Shown here: positions 1 through 5,188 of the stretch, piece after piece
Layout: every line of letters begins with the position of its first letter
Position numbering within the stretch: position 1 is the first letter of the stretch
Assembly: GCA_007134405.1 (NCBI GenBank)
Contig: SLKW01000425.1
Coordinates: 1-5,188, forward strand
Length of the DNA: 5,188 nucleotides
Origin: Paracoccaceae bacterium
GTDB lineage: Bacteria > Pseudomonadota > Alphaproteobacteria > Rhodobacterales > Rhodobacteraceae
Direction: 5' to 3'
Made by a program: the position numbers and the translations under genes
Notes under the pieces: generated by a model
The model's input: only the letters and a program-made list of their open reading frames with translations
Database searches by the model: none
Told to the model about the DNA's origin: nothing

Positions 1-635
1 GCCTCGGGCGTCGCCAGATTGGTGTCGGGGTCGTGGATCACAACCACGGCGCGATCGGACAGAAGCGGTTGCCACGCCGCACGCAGGCTCGACAGAAGTG
101 CTGCATCGACTGGCGCATCGATCAGCAACAGATCGACCGGCCCGCCCCGCATGTGCCGCGTCGCATGCGCCGGATCCTCGCTCACCACGAAGGCGAAATC
201 GCCATAGAGCGTCTCGCATGCCATGGCCTGATCGACGGAAAGCGCCGGCTTGCCCTCGATCCGCAGATCGAGGCCCAGGCAAACGCTTTCAAGCCCCAGC
301 TTGTCGATCGCCTGGCACAATGCGAGGAACCCGACGCCGTCGCCCAGGCCAAGCTGAACGACGCGGTCGGGCCGCGCGGTTTCGACAAGCCAGAAGAGGA
401 AGGGCAGATGTACCAGGGTCGGCGAATCCGCCGGGTGGCGAGGCTGCCAGAAGATCGCTCGGCTGGTCAGCGGAATCGGCACGTCGCGGGGCGCGGCGGC
501 AGCTGCGTTTTCATGGAGCACCAGAGCCGGCGCGTCGTTGGCGACCGGCTTGATCTGGTCTGGACGCTCGGCGTGTTGCGCGTCCTGCGCCCTGTCTTTC
601 TTGGCGCCGTTCTTGCGGATGCGCTTCGCCGTCAT
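1..635 (-). CDS. Class I SAM methyltransferase-like protein, partial (3' end outside window)
   Basis: The reading frame is open from an ATG at 635 to the left edge, giving 211 complete residues with no stop. The first ~50 residues are a polar, basic and then Ala-rich leader (MTAKRIRKNGAKKDRAQ...), probably disordered and with no signal peptide. A Rossmann-type methyltransferase pattern follows: FWLVETARPDRVVQLGLGDG (residues 81-100, glycine-rich motif I), an acidic strand end at CLGLDL (119-124), DLLLIDAP (168-175) and VVVIHDPD (197-204). The order and spacing resemble the Methyltransf_24-type domain often found in surface-glycan proteins, sometimes fused to a glycosyltransferase. Several positions diverge from what I expect there: Gln94 instead of Glu before motif I, LIDAP instead of HIDG-type, and HDPD instead of HDT-type, so catalytic activity is uncertain. 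The start is fixed by a 4-base ATGA overlap with the upstream gene, implying translational coupling. The fold is fairly sure; substrate and the missing C-terminus are unknown. Confidence 0.75.
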   Translation of the reverse strand, partial: MTAKRIRKNGAKKDRAQDAQHAERPDQIKPVANDAPALVLHENAAAAAPRDVPIPLTSRAIFWQPRHPADSPTLVHLPFLFWLVETARPDRVVQLGLGDGVGFLALCQAIDKLGLESVCLGLDLRIEGKPALSVDQAMACETLYGDFAFVVSEDPAHATRHMRGGPVDLLLIDAPVDAALLSSLRAAWQPLLSDRAVVVIHDPDTNLATPE

Positions 636-1273
636 GCTACGGGTCCCTTCTTGTCCGTATCTTCGATCTTGTAGACGCCCTTGGTTTTCCCGTGCAGGGT
701 CACGTCGAAATACTGTCCGAAGACGAAGCCGAGGTCCTGTGCCCTGGCCATCCCCGGCTGCAGCCGGAATTCGGCCATCCGGCCGATCAACCGTTCGGGG
801 CGCAGGAGGCGTTCCACCAACTGGTATTTCGGCCGGTCGGAATAGTCGTCGAACAGCACCAGCACGGGGCGCGTGATGCGGAGCATCGCGGTCATCAGGC
901 AGGCGGTCCTGAAGCGGCCGTCGATGAGGATCAGATCGGGATGCCGGAAAAACGGCATATCCCAGACTTCATTGGGGTAGCGATGGTACTGGCGCCAGGA
1001 ACGATCGTCTCGGGCCCGACCCCAGGCACCGGTGGGTCCGATATCGACGTGATGAAGGATGACCTGCGAGCGCGGCTCGGATTGCACGATTTCTCGGCGC
1101 AGATCGCGCGTCCACGCCCGGTCGCTTTCGACGCTCAGGATCAGCTTTCCGGGCATCTGACTTGCGATGCGGGTCGAACCCCCGGAGCCGTATTCCAGGA
1201 TCACGCGCGCGTCGCGGTAGCGCTCGATCAGATGCGCGGCTTCGGCTTCGGGCATGAAAGGGGCGGTCGACAT
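632..1273 (-). CDS. Uncharacterised protein with class I SAM-methyltransferase-like fold
   Basis: This complete gene encodes 213 residues from the ATG at 1273. It has no signal peptide or membrane segment, so it is probably cytoplasmic. The N-terminal half carries a methyltransferase-type nucleotide-binding pattern: ILEYGSGGST (residues 25-34) as motif I, LSVESD (46-51) as the acidic end of strand 2, then DLILIDGR (113-120) and LVLFDDYSDR (138-147) as later strand ends. A short basic tail (TKGVYKIEDTDKKGPVA) ends the protein. An in-frame ATG at 1378 would add 35 residues, but that stretch is Arg/Trp/Cys-rich and unlike a domain. I prefer 1273 because the homology-like sequence begins close after it and an AGG lies 7 bases upstream (1281-1283). 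Its stop overlaps the start of the next methyltransferase-like gene. Both may act on the same product, for example a surface glycan, but that is inference. I recognise the pattern from hypothetical proteins of Rhodobacteraceae and know of no tested function. Confidence 0.78.
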   Translation of the reverse strand: MSTAPFMPEAEAAHLIERYRDARVILEYGSGGSTRIASQMPGKLILSVESDRAWTRDLRREIVQSEPRSQVILHHVDIGPTGAWGRARDDRSWRQYHRYPNEVWDMPFFRHPDLILIDGRFRTACLMTAMLRITRPVLVLFDDYSDRPKYQLVERLLRPERLIGRMAEFRLQPGMARAQDLGFVFGQYFDVTLHGKTKGVYKIEDTDKKGPVA

Positions 1274-1280
1274 GACCCGA

Positions 1281-1310
1281 CCTATACGCCAAGGTCGCGA
1301 CCCACGCCAA
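1281..1310 (-). promoter_or_regulatory. Candidate sigma-70-type promoter for the methyltransferase-like pair
   Basis: On the minus strand TTGGCG (1310-1305) and TATAGG (1286-1281) are separated by 18 bases. The -10 element ends 7 bases before the ATG at 1273, so transcription would begin at or next to the start codon and the mRNA would be leaderless or nearly so. Both boxes match the consensus only partly, and the AGG of TATAGG is also the only Shine-Dalgarno-like sequence. A promoter further upstream, or read-through from the tRNA, is equally possible. Confidence 0.3.
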
Positions 1311-1312
1311 GG
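1286..1312. repeat. Perfect 9-bp direct repeat, 18-bp period
   Basis: The sequence acgccaagg occurs at 1286-1294 and again at 1304-1312, separated by 9 bases (tcgcgaccc). The two copies lie directly upstream of the methyltransferase-like gene at 1273 and overlap the candidate -35 and -10 boxes. Direct repeats in such a place can be tandem binding sites for a regulator, but a 9-bp match in GC-rich DNA could also be chance. Confidence 0.5.
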
Positions 1313-1407
1313 GTCCAAGTCGTGGTGAAGGCAACCGATGCAACTTTGGCGCGACAATCCGCGCCGCATGGCAGTCAAAGGAGCCCGGATCGGTCAGGGA
1401 AAGGGGA

Positions 1408-1482
1408 TGGTGGGCGATGACGGATTTGAACCGCCGACATCTTCGATGTGAACGAAGCGCTCTACCACTGAGCTAATCGCCC
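1408..1482 (-). tRNA. tRNA-Val (anticodon CAC)
   Basis: This is a complete 75-base tRNA with the 3' CCA encoded (1408-1410). The acceptor stem GGGCGAT pairs perfectly with ATCGCCC (1476-1482 with 1412-1418). The D-arm is GCTC-AGTGGTA-GAGC. The anticodon stem CTTCG/CGAAG encloses the 7-base loop TTCACAT, placing CAC at positions 34-36, which reads the valine codon GTG. The variable loop has 5 bases (ATGTC). The T-arm is GGCGG-TTCAAAT-CCGTC with one G-U pair. The gene lies 104 bases downstream of the lon stop codon, in the same orientation but behind lon's terminator. No clear terminator hairpin follows its 3' end. Confidence 0.96.
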
Positions 1483-1493
1483 CTTCAGGCGGC

Positions 1494-1522
1494 TATGTAT
1501 CCCCCGCGACAGAGCCGCGCAA
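1494..1522 (-). promoter_or_regulatory. Candidate promoter of tRNA-Val
   Basis: On the minus strand TTGCGC (1522-1517) is followed after 17 bases by TACATA (1499-1494). The -10-like box ends 11 bases before the mature 5' end of the tRNA, giving a leader of about 4-5 bases, typical of a tRNA gene with its own promoter. Each box matches the sigma-70 consensus at only about half its positions, so the position supports it more than the sequence does. Confidence 0.4.
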
Positions 1523-1530
1523 GAGGGGCG

Positions 1531-1564
1531 AAAGATGAAAAGGCGCGCCGCGAGGCGCGCCTTT
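1531..1564 (-). terminator. Rho-independent terminator of lon
   Basis: An 11-bp perfect stem (AAAGGCGCGCC, 1564-1554, pairing with 1549-1539) closes a 4-base loop (1550-1553). On the minus strand it runs into TTTTCATCTTT. The stem starts 22 bases after the lon stop codon, so it should end the lon transcript before the tRNA promoter. On the plus strand the same hairpin also ends in TTT, so weak bidirectional action is possible. Each arm contains the self-complementary octamer GGCGCGCC. Confidence 0.88.
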
Positions 1565-1586
1565 CAGCTGTTCCAAGTCGGCGCGC

Positions 1587-3995
1587 TTAGTGGGCGGTGG
1601 CGCCGTTGCCCTCCTTGCCGCGTGCGGCCGCGCGGGTGGCGCGCGCGGCTTCTTCCGCGGCCTCATCCCAGACGATGGGTTCGGGCGCACGGACGAGCGC
1701 GTGCTTGAGAACCTCGCGCACGTGCGCGACGGGGATGATCTCCAGCCCCTCCTTCACGTTGGCGGGGATCTCGGGCAGGTCCTTGGCGTTGTCTTCGGGG
1801 ATCAGCACCGTCTTGATCCCACCCCTCAGCGCGGCGAGCAGCTTTTCCTTCAGCCCGCCGATCTGCAGGATGTTGCCGCGCAGGGTCACCTCGCCGGTCA
1901 TGGCGATGTCCTTGCGCACCGGAATGCCGGTCATCACCGAGACGATGGAGGTCACCATCGCCACCCCGGCCGAGGGCCCGTCCTTGGGCGTCGCGCCTTC
2001 CGGGACGTGGACGTGGATGTCCAGCGTATCGAAATGCGGCGGCTTCACCCCGATGTCGGGCGCGATCGAGCGCACGAAGGAGTTGGCGGCGTCGATCGAT
2101 TCCTTCATCACGTCGCCCAGCTTGCCGGTGGTCTTCATCCGGCCCTTGCCGGGCAGCTTCAGCGCCTCGATCTGCAACAGATCGCCGCCGACCTGCGTCC
2201 AGGCAAGGCCCGTGACGACGCCCACCAGGTCCTCCTTCTCGGCCAGGCCGAACTTGTGGCGCGGCACGCCCAGAAAATCGGCCACGTTCGCCTTGGTGAC
2301 GGTGACCTGCTTCTCGCCTTCCTTCAGGATCCGCGTAACCGCCTTGCGCGCCAGCTTCGAAAGCTCGCGCTCCAGGTTCCGCACCCCGGCCTCGCGCGTG
2401 TAGTTGCGGATGACCGCCAGCAGCCCTTCGTCGGTGAGCGTCAGCTCGCCCTTCTTCAGACCGTGGTTCTTGATCGCCTTCGGCATCAGGTGGCGCTTGG
2501 CGATCTCGGCCTTTTCGTCCTCGGTGTAGCCGGCGAGCGGGATGATCTCCATCCGGTCGAGCAGCGGGCCGGGCATGTTGTAGCTGTTGGCCGTGGTGAT
2601 GAACATCACGTCCGACAGGTCGTACTCGACCTCCAGATAGTGGTCGACGAAGGTGTTGTTCTGCTCGGGGTCCAGCACCTCGAGCAGCGCCGAGGACGGA
2701 TCGCCGCGGAAGTCGTGGCCCAGCTTGTCGATCTCGTCGAGCAGGATCAGCGGATTGCTGGTCTTGGCCTTCTTCATCGACTGGATGATCTTGCCGGGCA
2801 TCGAGCCGATATAGGTCCGGCGGTGGCCGCGGATCTCGCTCTCGTCGCGCACCCCGCCCAGGCTGATGCGGATGAACTCGCGCCCCGTGGCGCGCGCCAC
2901 CGACTTGCCCAGGCTGGTCTTGCCCACGCCCGGCGGGCCGACGAGGCACAGGATTGGGCCGCGCAGCTTCTTGCTGCGCGATTGAACCGCGAGATACTCG
3001 ACGATCCGCTCCTTGACCTTTTCCAGGCTGTAGTGATCAGCGTCGAGCACATCTTGCGCGCGGTTAAGATCCTTCTTGACCCGGCTTTTCGTGTTCCAGG
3101 GGATGTTCAGGAGCCAGTCGAGGTAGTTGCGCACGACCGTTGCCTCGGCCGACATCGGCGACATCGACTTCAGCTTCTTCAGCTCGGCCTCGGCCTTCTC
3201 GCGCGCTTCCTTTGAAAACTTGGTCTTCTTGATGCGCTCTTCCAGCTCGGCGACTTCGTTCTGGCCGTCCTCGCCTTCGCCCAGCTCCTTCTGGATCGCC
3301 TTCATTTGCTCGTTCAGATAGTATTCGCGCTGGGTGCGCTCCATCTGGCTTTTCACGCGGGACTTGATCTTGCGTTCGACCTGCAGGACCGAAATCTCGC
3401 CCTGCATCAGCCCATAGACCTTCTCCAGGCGCTCGGCGATGTCGAGCGTTTCAAGAAGTTCCTGCTTGCGCGGCACATCGACGCCCAGATGGCCTGCGGC
3501 GAGGTCAGCAAGCTTTCCGGGCTCGTCGGCTTCGGAAACCGCGGTCAGCGCCTCTTCGGGGATGTTGCGCTTGATCTTGGCGTAGCGCTCGAAATCGTCG
3601 GCGACGGAACGAACCAGCGCGGCCACGGCCTGGGGATTGCCGGGGATTTCCTCCAGCGGCTCGGCCTGCGCTTCGAAATGCGCCTCGTTTTCGACGAATT
3701 CGGTGATCGTGACGCGCGAGCGCCCTTCGACCAGCACCTTCACGGTACCGTCCGGCAGTTTCAACAATTGCAGCACGTTGGCCAGCACGCCGATGCGATA
3801 CATCCCGTCGAAGCCGGGATCCTCGGCGGCATGGTCGATCTGCGTCGTCAGCAGGATCGGCTTGTCGTCGCGCATCACCGCTTCCAGCGCGCGCACCGAC
3901 TTTTCGCGTCCCACGAAGAGCGGCACGATCATGTGCGGAAAGACCACCATGTCGCGCAGCGGCAGGACGGGATAGGCGTTGAGTTCTGCGGTCAT
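1587..3995 (-). CDS. lon: ATP-dependent protease Lon (endopeptidase La)
   Basis: Lon is a cytoplasmic homohexameric AAA+ protease that unfolds and degrades misfolded proteins and selected short-lived regulators, using ATP. The 802-residue product has the usual LonA length and layout. The N-terminal substrate-binding domain begins at [15 protein letters not shown] (from residue 8). A charged coiled-coil-rich stretch covers roughly residues 200-300. The AAA+ module carries Walker A GPPGVGKT (353-360) and Walker B LILLDEID (Asp420, Glu421). The protease domain starts near [10 protein letters not shown] (596) and has catalytic Ser675 in KDGPSAG and catalytic Lys718 in GGLKEK, 43 residues apart as in E. 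coli Lon. The end is an Ala/Glu/Arg-rich tail (775-802). No key residue is missing and there is no frameshift. The start at 3995 is chosen for its Shine-Dalgarno sequence and domain boundary; an in-frame ATG at 4274 would add 93 unconserved residues across the promoter. The gene is monocistronic here, with a heat-shock-like promoter upstream and a hairpin terminator downstream. No HU gene follows. Confidence 0.98.
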   Translation of the reverse strand: MTAELNAYPVLPLRDMVVFPHMIVPLFVGREKSVRALEAVMRDDKPILLTTQIDHAAEDPGFDGMYRIGVLANVLQLLKLPDGTVKVLVEGRSRVTITEFVENEAHFEAQAEPLEEIPGNPQAVAALVRSVADDFERYAKIKRNIPEEALTAVSEADEPGKLADLAAGHLGVDVPRKQELLETLDIAERLEKVYGLMQGEISVLQVERKIKSRVKSQMERTQREYYLNEQMKAIQKELGEGEDGQNEVAELEERIKKTKFSKEAREKAEAELKKLKSMSPMSAEATVVRNYLDWLLNIPWNTKSRVKKDLNRAQDVLDADHYSLEKVKERIVEYLAVQSRSKKLRGPILCLVGPPGVGKTSLGKSVARATGREFIRISLGGVRDESEIRGHRRTYIGSMPGKIIQSMKKAKTSNPLILLDEIDKLGHDFRGDPSSALLEVLDPEQNNTFVDHYLEVEYDLSDVMFITTANSYNMPGPLLDRMEIIPLAGYTEDEKAEIAKRHLMPKAIKNHGLKKGELTLTDEGLLAVIRNYTREAGVRNLERELSKLARKAVTRILKEGEKQVTVTKANVADFLGVPRHKFGLAEKEDLVGVVTGLAWTQVGGDLLQIEALKLPGKGRMKTTGKLGDVMKESIDAANSFVRSIAPDIGVKPPHFDTLDIHVHVPEGATPKDGPSAGVAMVTSIVSVMTGIPVRKDIAMTGEVTLRGNILQIGGLKEKLLAALRGGIKTVLIPEDNAKDLPEIPANVKEGLEIIPVAHVREVLKHALVRAPEPIVWDEAAEEAARATRAAARGKEGNGATAH

Positions 3996-3999
3996 TCGG

Positions 4000-4005
4000 T
4001 TCCTC
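4000..4005 (-). promoter_or_regulatory. Ribosome binding site deciding the lon start
   Basis: GAGGAA on the minus strand lies 4 bases before the ATG at 3995 (GAGG is 6 bases away). This fits a good Shine-Dalgarno sequence and supports 3995 over the upstream in-frame ATG at 4274. Confidence 0.8.
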
Positions 4006-4055
4006 GATGATCTCGCGGGCCCGGAGATGCTGTAAGGAAGGGCCCGGTTCCCGCC

Positions 4056-4085
4056 ATATCTGGGGTATCCGGGGGGTGATTTCAA
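4056..4085 (-). promoter_or_regulatory. Candidate heat-shock (RpoH/sigma-32) promoter of lon
   Basis: On the minus strand TTGAAA (4085-4080) is followed after 14 bases by CCCCAGATAT (4065-4056). The known sigma-32 pattern is CTTGAAA, 11-16 bases, then CCCCATnT. Only the first base of the -35 (G in place of C, at 4086) and the T in the middle of CCCCAT (here G) differ. Transcription would start near 4050, leaving a leader of about 55 bases before the lon ATG. A sigma-70 reading (TTGAAA, 18 bases, AGATAT) overlaps it, so the site might serve both factors. lon is a classic heat-shock gene, which supports the call. Confidence 0.62.
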
Positions 4086-4265
4086 CCGATCCCGCCGCGT
4101 TGGCCGGTGGCGGGCATATGGCGCCGCCGTGTTGGTCGAGGGAATGGGCAGAAGATCGGTTTCCGGCGCCCATTGTCGCGTGCCGCACTGCGCCGGTCGC
4201 GGGGGAACGATCGCGGGCCGGGTGCGTTGCCTTGACGAACCCAAACAGCCCGAACGGAGATCGAG

Positions 4266-5188
4266 ATGTCCCACGTTTCCCGCCTAGCGCTCGCGTCGCC
4301 CCTTGTTTTGTTGGCTGCGGCGCCCGCGCTTGCAGACGAAACGAGTGTCGAGGCCGAGGCCTATACGCTCGAGCTGCAGACAGTTTACGAGGGGCTTACG
4401 CATCCTTGGGCGCTGGCCTTCATTTCCGATGACCGGTTTCTGGTGACCGAGCGCGACGAGGGCACGTTGCGCGCCGGCACGCGCGACGGCGAGATGTCGG
4501 ACCCGATCTGGGAGGCCGAGGACCTGTTTCATTTCGAGGGCGAGACGCCGCGCAGCCAGTCGGGCATGTTCGACATCCAGCTGCATCCCGACTTCGACGA
4601 CAACGGATACGCCTATGTCAGCTATTCTCGCATGACCGATCACGGCGCGGCGCTGGTGGTGGTGCGCGGCACGGTCAGCGAGGGCGAGAATGGCGTGGAG
4701 TTTTCGGATGTCGAGGACATCTTCGTGATGAAGGAAGAGGACCAGGATTCGAGCGGCCTGCATTTCGGCGGGCGGATGGCCTTTCAGCCGGACGGCACGC
4801 TGTTCCTGTCGATCGGCGAGCGGCGCAACCTTGAGCGCGCGCAGGACGCGGCCGACCAGGCCGGCGCCATCCTGCGGATGACCGACCAGGGCGCGGCGCA
4901 TGACGACAATCCCAGCTTCGAGGTCGAGGACGAGAACGGCGAGTCCGATCCCTATATCTACTCGATCGGTCATCGGAACATACAAGCGCTGGCCGTGCAT
5001 CCCACCACGAACGAGGTCTGGGCGGTCGATCATGGCCCCGAGGGCGGCGACGAGATCAACCTGGTCGAGGCCGGAAACAACTACGGCTGGCCCTTCCTGA
5101 CCGGGGGCGTGGACTATTCCGGCGCGCCCATCGGGGTCGGGCTGAGCATGGAGGGGATGATCTCGCCCGTGCATGTGTTCGAGGATAC
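4266..5188 (+). CDS. Exported PQQ-dependent sugar (aldose) dehydrogenase-like protein, partial (3' end outside window)
   Basis: The protein resembles the soluble PQQ glucose/sorbosone dehydrogenase family, which includes E. coli YliI/Asd. These six-bladed beta-propellers oxidise aldoses in the periplasm with PQQ and Ca2+. The window holds 307 codons of a family usually near 370-400 residues. Residues 1-23 form a Sec signal peptide with likely cleavage after ALA (21-23). Family motifs appear in order: GLTHPWALAF (43-52), SQSGMFDIQLHPDFDDNGYAYVSYS (97-121), LHFGGR (165-170), AQDAADQAGAILRM (192-205), IGHRN (234-238), HGPEGGDEI (256-264) and NNYGWP (271-276). His166 matches the catalytic base of soluble glucose dehydrogenase, and Gln98 and Arg237-Asn238 match PQQ contacts. 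GHRNPQG is changed to GHRNIQA and HGPRGG to HGPEGG, so substrate or cofactor behaviour may differ. The product is strongly acidic. GGAGA (4256-4260) lies 5 bases before the ATG and supports the start. It is transcribed divergently from lon, and I see no convincing promoter. Confidence 0.88.
   Translation, partial: MSHVSRLALASPLVLLAAAPALADETSVEAEAYTLELQTVYEGLTHPWALAFISDDRFLVTERDEGTLRAGTRDGEMSDPIWEAEDLFHFEGETPRSQSGMFDIQLHPDFDDNGYAYVSYSRMTDHGAALVVVRGTVSEGENGVEFSDVEDIFVMKEEDQDSSGLHFGGRMAFQPDGTLFLSIGERRNLERAQDAADQAGAILRMTDQGAAHDDNPSFEVEDENGESDPYIYSIGHRNIQALAVHPTTNEVWAVDHGPEGGDEINLVEAGNNYGWPFLTGGVDYSGAPIGVGLSMEGMISPVHVFED

Noticed and set aside
33..674. Long plus-strand open frames over the methyltransferase-like pair (33-674 and 692-1420)
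   Set aside because: The minus-strand frames show methyltransferase motifs and an ATGA overlap; the plus-strand products look like antisense shadows and one runs into the tRNA.
1274..1378. An upstream start (1378) for the 213-residue methyltransferase-like protein
   Set aside because: The added 35 residues are Arg/Trp/Cys-rich non-domain sequence and would cover the direct repeat and candidate promoter.
1590..3215. A 541-codon plus-strand open frame inside lon, and another at 3306-4010
   Set aside because: They are exactly antisense to conserved lon codons, are rich in His/Asp/Arg/Leu with no recognisable domain, and reflect GC-rich codon bias on the opposite strand.
4106..4129. Imperfect inverted repeat ggtggcg...cgccgcc around catatg in the lon/sugar dehydrogenase intergenic region
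   Set aside because: It is short, has a mismatch and is GC-only in its arms, so it is expected by chance in this composition.
4232..4237. TTGACG as the -35 box of the sugar dehydrogenase promoter
   Set aside because: At 17 bases downstream the -10 position falls on the Shine-Dalgarno sequence (cggaga), with no TATAAT-like sequence there.
3996..4274. An N-terminal extension of Lon to an ATG at 4274
   Set aside because: The 93 extra residues are unlike any Lon domain, cross the heat-shock-like promoter, and the normal start at 3995 has its own Shine-Dalgarno sequence.
4284..5174. A 296-codon minus-strand open frame across the sugar dehydrogenase gene
   Set aside because: The plus strand carries a signal peptide, a Shine-Dalgarno sequence and a full series of family motifs; the minus-strand product is an antisense artefact.
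1..5188. CRISPR array, insertion sequence, phage or defence genes
   Set aside because: No regularly spaced repeats, transposase or integrase motifs, terminal inverted repeats or nuclease-type domains are visible on either strand.

Overview
The window is about 5.2 kb of high-GC DNA. It looks like an alphaproteobacterium, most likely a Rhodobacteraceae/Roseobacter-type organism. I base this on the GC-rich third codon positions, the Lon sequence, a GNN-tail-type surface methyltransferase-like gene of a kind I associate with that family, and an acidic exported protein suggestive of a marine or salt-exposed life. That assignment is inference from sequence character, not a database match.

Layout from left to right. 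(1) Positions 1-1273 hold two minus-strand genes that overlap by 4 bases (ATGA). Both encode proteins with a class I SAM-methyltransferase-like fold. The downstream one runs off the left edge. (2) Positions 1274-1407 are a short leader region with a perfect 9-bp direct repeat and a candidate promoter almost abutting the first methyltransferase-like gene. (3) Positions 1408-1482 are a complete minus-strand tRNA-Val (anticodon CAC) with an encoded CCA. (4) Positions 1483-1586 contain a likely tRNA promoter and a strong, very symmetrical hairpin terminator for lon. (5) Positions 1587-3995 are a complete, intact lon gene on the minus strand (802 residues), with all ATPase and Ser-Lys protease motifs present. 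(6) Positions 3996-4265 are a divergent intergenic region with a good match to a heat-shock (sigma-32/RpoH) promoter facing lon. (7) Positions 4266-5188 are the first 307 codons of a plus-strand gene for an exported PQQ-dependent aldose/sugar dehydrogenase-like protein. It runs off the right edge.

The genes do not form one pathway. Lon is a housekeeping and stress protease, the tRNA is a translation gene, the methyltransferase-like pair is probably one small transcription unit (perhaps modifying surface glycans or small molecules, unproven), and the sugar dehydrogenase is a separate periplasmic oxidoreductase. I see no defence system, CRISPR array, transposon, phage gene or clearly novel system. 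The most useful second-look items are the RpoH-type promoter, the motif changes in the sugar dehydrogenase, the translationally coupled methyltransferase-like pair, and the absence of a hup gene between lon and the tRNA.
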